A stretch of 64,000 nt of DNA from Sediminibacter sp. Hel_I_10 (lineage in GTDB: Bacteria; Bacteroidota; Bacteroidia; Flavobacteriales; Flavobacteriaceae). The position numbers were made by a program, and so were the translations under genes. The DNA lies in assembly GCF_000688335.1 (NCBI RefSeq), contig NZ_JHZX01000001.1, positions 3,596,001 through 3,660,000 of the forward strand, written 5' to 3'. This document shows, piece after piece, positions 62,177 to 64,000 of this stretch (position 1 is the stretch's first letter; each line of letters starts with the position of its first letter). The notes under the pieces are model-generated. The model made no database searches. It saw only the letters and a program-made list of their open reading frames with translations, and was not told the DNA's origin.

Positions 62177-63124
62177 ATGAGAATTTTTTCAGTCATTCTA
62201 GTACTCGCCCTAGTACTATGTTCCAGTTGTAACGAGATCAATCCTAGAGAGGAAGACCAAATCAAGGCATTTGTAATTAAATGGAACGAAAATCATACCA
62301 CCATTCGTGCGACTTACCTCAAGCAACAGTATATGGATGTGGTAGAATATTACGATACCGAACGTACCAAGGAAATTGTGGCAACCGATAAAAAATTGTT
62401 GTTCGAAGACTTTCCTGATTATCGTCAAACCCTTGTAGGAGATCAGATAGAAATAGTGGAAGAGGAGGGCAATTTTTTGGCCACCTTTGAGAATAAGGTA
62501 AGCTATAAAGACGTGAATACGACCTATTCCTGCTACCTCGCTGTGATATATAAAAACGGGGAATTCAAAATCCTTAGAGAAGGCGTGATTGGTGCCGAAG
62601 ATCTAGAGGCTCCCATCTTTCCAAAAGAACGCATCCGCAATGCCCAGATTTCTAAGAATCCGAGGCTGTATGGTGACTTTAATGGCGACGGACTCTCAGA
62701 CTACGCCAGTGTAGAGTCGCCCGTCATCATCTCAAAAGACTCTAATAACGGATTGAGTAAAAACAGGGTAATTTGTAAAGGCGGTTGCAATAGCGTGATT
62801 CGCTTTAGCAATCCAGAGTTGGAGTCGGTGCTAGTAGAAGATGTCTACCAATCCCAACTCGAGAACCTCAAGGACCTCAATGGGGACGGTGCCGATGAAA
62901 TTGGGTTTTGGGACCTAAAGCCCAATACTGAGCGTCTCTTTATTTTTGACGTAAAAAATAGCAGGTTGGTAACCCCGCCGCTGGAGATCAATACTGAGGT
63001 TCATAAAAATCTCAAATTGATCGATGTCATTAAAAAATCGGGACCAGGTAAAATCAGGGTCACCGAGAGTGTTGATGTGGATGGGCAATGGAAATTAGTA
63101 AGTAGGCTAGTGGAGGTAGAGTAA
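62177..63124 (+). CDS. Lipoprotein with C-terminal FG-GAP-like segment, 315 aa
   Basis: The signal (FSVILVLALVLCSSC) ends in a lipobox Cys at residue 19. The first ~140 residues resemble a periplasmic binding fold (FVIKWNENHTTIRATYLKQQYMDVVEYY). Later, LYGDFNGDGLSDYASV and LKDLNGDGADEIGFWD are calcium-binding-like FG-GAP/VCBS motifs. No named family is recognised. A terminator hairpin follows at 63173. Confidence 0.75.
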   Translation: MRIFSVILVLALVLCSSCNEINPREEDQIKAFVIKWNENHTTIRATYLKQQYMDVVEYYDTERTKEIVATDKKLLFEDFPDYRQTLVGDQIEIVEEEGNFLATFENKVSYKDVNTTYSCYLAVIYKNGEFKILREGVIGAEDLEAPIFPKERIRNAQISKNPRLYGDFNGDGLSDYASVESPVIISKDSNNGLSKNRVICKGGCNSVIRFSNPELESVLVEDVYQSQLENLKDLNGDGADEIGFWDLKPNTERLFIFDVKNSRLVTPPLEINTEVHKNLKLIDVIKKSGPGKIRVTESVDVDGQWKLVSRLVEVE

Positions 63125-63172
63125 CCAAGCATCACTTTTCAGAAAAAAGTCAAACACCAAAACAGCACAGGA

Positions 63173-63203
63173 GCGCAATCATGAGAATGGTGGCGTTTTT
63201 TTT
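63173..63203 (+). terminator. Terminator after the FG-GAP lipoprotein gene
   Basis: GCGCAATCAT pairs with ATGGTGGCGT (one mismatch and G-T pairs), loop GAGA, followed by T8. Confidence 0.55.
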
Positions 63204-63370
63204 ATTTGTAATGTTTATGGCAGTAAAGTAAAAGTCTTTCGGTGGCCATTATAGTATAGCAAAAATCACTTTAGTCAATCTATAAAAGCACCTCTTTACA
63301 GCAATACAGTCTATAGCATACCAATTTCAAGAGTAATTTTAACGGTCAGAATTCACAATCTAAAAAGAGT

Positions 63371-63499
63371 ATGGAAAAGTTGTTAAGATTTATTGGTGCG
63401 GCTTGGGGCGCAAAAAAAATAGGTGGCGGTAAATGTGGCTGTATTGGGGTAGTGGTGGTGTTCTTGATCTTGTATTGGCTTCTAGGTTATGTATTTTAG
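63371..63499 (+). CDS. Small membrane protein, 42 aa
   Basis: A short ATG frame encodes MEKLLRFIGAAWGAKK, a GGGKCGCIG turn with two cysteines and a single helix (VVVVFLILYWLLGYVF). The strongly hydrophobic C-terminus and Cys-x-Cys suggest a membrane peptide, and the composition looks coding. No family is recognised, and there is no experimental support. Confidence 0.45.
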   Translation: MEKLLRFIGAAWGAKKIGGGKCGCIGVVVVFLILYWLLGYVF

Positions 63500-63741
63500 A
63501 CCAATACGCTAAGGAGGTGCAGGTTTTTTTATTTGTAGGAAAATTAAATACTTATTATCGAGATGGTTAGATAGGTGTCCTAAAAAATTTAGCAAGTATA
63601 AATACCATAATTGTAATGAATTGGGGGCTTTAGCGACTACGTTTTAGAACAGAAATTGAAATTTTAGAACAATTGATTTTTTATTTTACTTTAATAATTC
63701 TAAAATTGTAGATACTAATGGCTTAGCCATACCTTGCTAAT
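63500..63741. other. Short intergenic region
   Basis: No gene is seen. A small perfect palindrome ATGGCT-T-AGCCAT (63718-63730) lies 12 bases before the last start. Confidence 0.35.
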
Positions 63742-64000
63742 TTGAACGATATAAAATTGAGGGACTTTATAAAGCGTTTGCCAGAGACCGCCATCTTCGT
63801 GGTCATACTTCTGCTATGCTTAAATCTCACTCAAGCCCAAACTTCATTGGAGGATGCCTACATCGTGGCGCCAGACTTCACTGTAGTTCCTGAATCGGTT
63901 CCAGATTTAAAACGCTATTCAAAAGAAGATCTTGCAGAAATGGAGGCCCATGCAAAATCCTATTCATCCAAACTCAATTCAGACCGAGATCGCCTTTTAA
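63742..64000 (+). CDS. Exported protein, 3'-truncated by window end
   Basis: From a TTG start the frame is open to the last base (86 codons visible). Residues ~13-36 form a signal peptide (TAIFVVILLLCLNLTQAQ) followed by a mature part starting TSLEDAYIVAPDFTVVPE. It is too short to assign; the rest lies beyond the window. Confidence 0.6.
   Translation, partial: MNDIKLRDFIKRLPETAIFVVILLLCLNLTQAQTSLEDAYIVAPDFTVVPESVPDLKRYSKEDLAEMEAHAKSYSSKLNSDRDRLL

Overview
The window is AT-rich chromosomal DNA from a member of the Bacteroidota, almost certainly a marine-type Flavobacteriaceae. The evidence is a secreted repeat protein with a type IX secretion (T9SS) C-terminal sorting domain, bacillithiol synthesis by BshA, frequent TTG/GTG starts with no strong Shine-Dalgarno sequences, the flavobacterial gene pairs pabB-tilS and radical SAM-TIGR03915, and TAnnTTTG-like promoter boxes. 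No rRNA, tRNA or CRISPR array was seen. Most of the window is ordinary housekeeping sequence; the interest is in a few inserted or decayed patches.

Layout. 1-6.5 kb: two iron-sulfur (Hdr-type) proteins, an HAD-like protein, several unknown secreted or membrane proteins and a pair of bacterial PH-domain membrane proteins. 6.6-12.3 kb: a NagZ/beta-lactamase fusion, bshA, a DUF421 protein and an endonuclease/exonuclease/phosphatase-family protein. 12.4-17.7 kb: a GH3-type adenylating enzyme, a zincin, the radical SAM/TIGR03915 putative DNA-repair pair and a LysE-type exporter. 17.7-22 kb, minus strand: a BatA-like protein, a dihydroorotase-like protein lacking its metal ligands, a small membrane protein and an esterase. 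22.4-24.5 kb: lpdA and a GYF-like protein. 24.7-25.7 kb: a LytTR regulator gene split by a YefM-YoeB toxin-antitoxin cassette. 25.8-29.8 kb: S1/P1 nuclease, a DEAD-box helicase and two consecutive genes broken by +1 frameshifts. 29.9-41.9 kb: pabB, tilS, adenine deaminase, two hydrolases, a 1181-residue repeat protein and a galactose mutarotase. 42-47.8 kb: a DASS transporter, a kelch protein and yifB, whose 3' end is partly duplicated around an AT-rich membrane-protein gene. 47.9-52.7 kb: DUF2891, an atypical Nramp-like transporter and pxpABC (5-oxoprolinase). 52.8-64 kb: an orphan sensor kinase, RluA, panB, sdaA, dnaK, repeat-rich intergenic DNA and lipoproteins; the first and last genes run off the window.

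How genes work together. PxpABC hydrolyses 5-oxoproline to glutamate, and the adjoining Nramp-like protein lacks both metal-binding motifs of the family, so it may import an organic substrate for this pathway. The radical SAM/TIGR03915 pair overlaps by one base and probably acts as a unit in DNA repair or modification. pyrC-like and batA-like genes are translationally coupled. The most unusual features are two cassette-like insertions (YefM-YoeB within a LytTR gene, and a foreign membrane-protein gene at the yifB 3' end) and a 1.7-kb patch of frameshifted genes at 28-29.8 kb.
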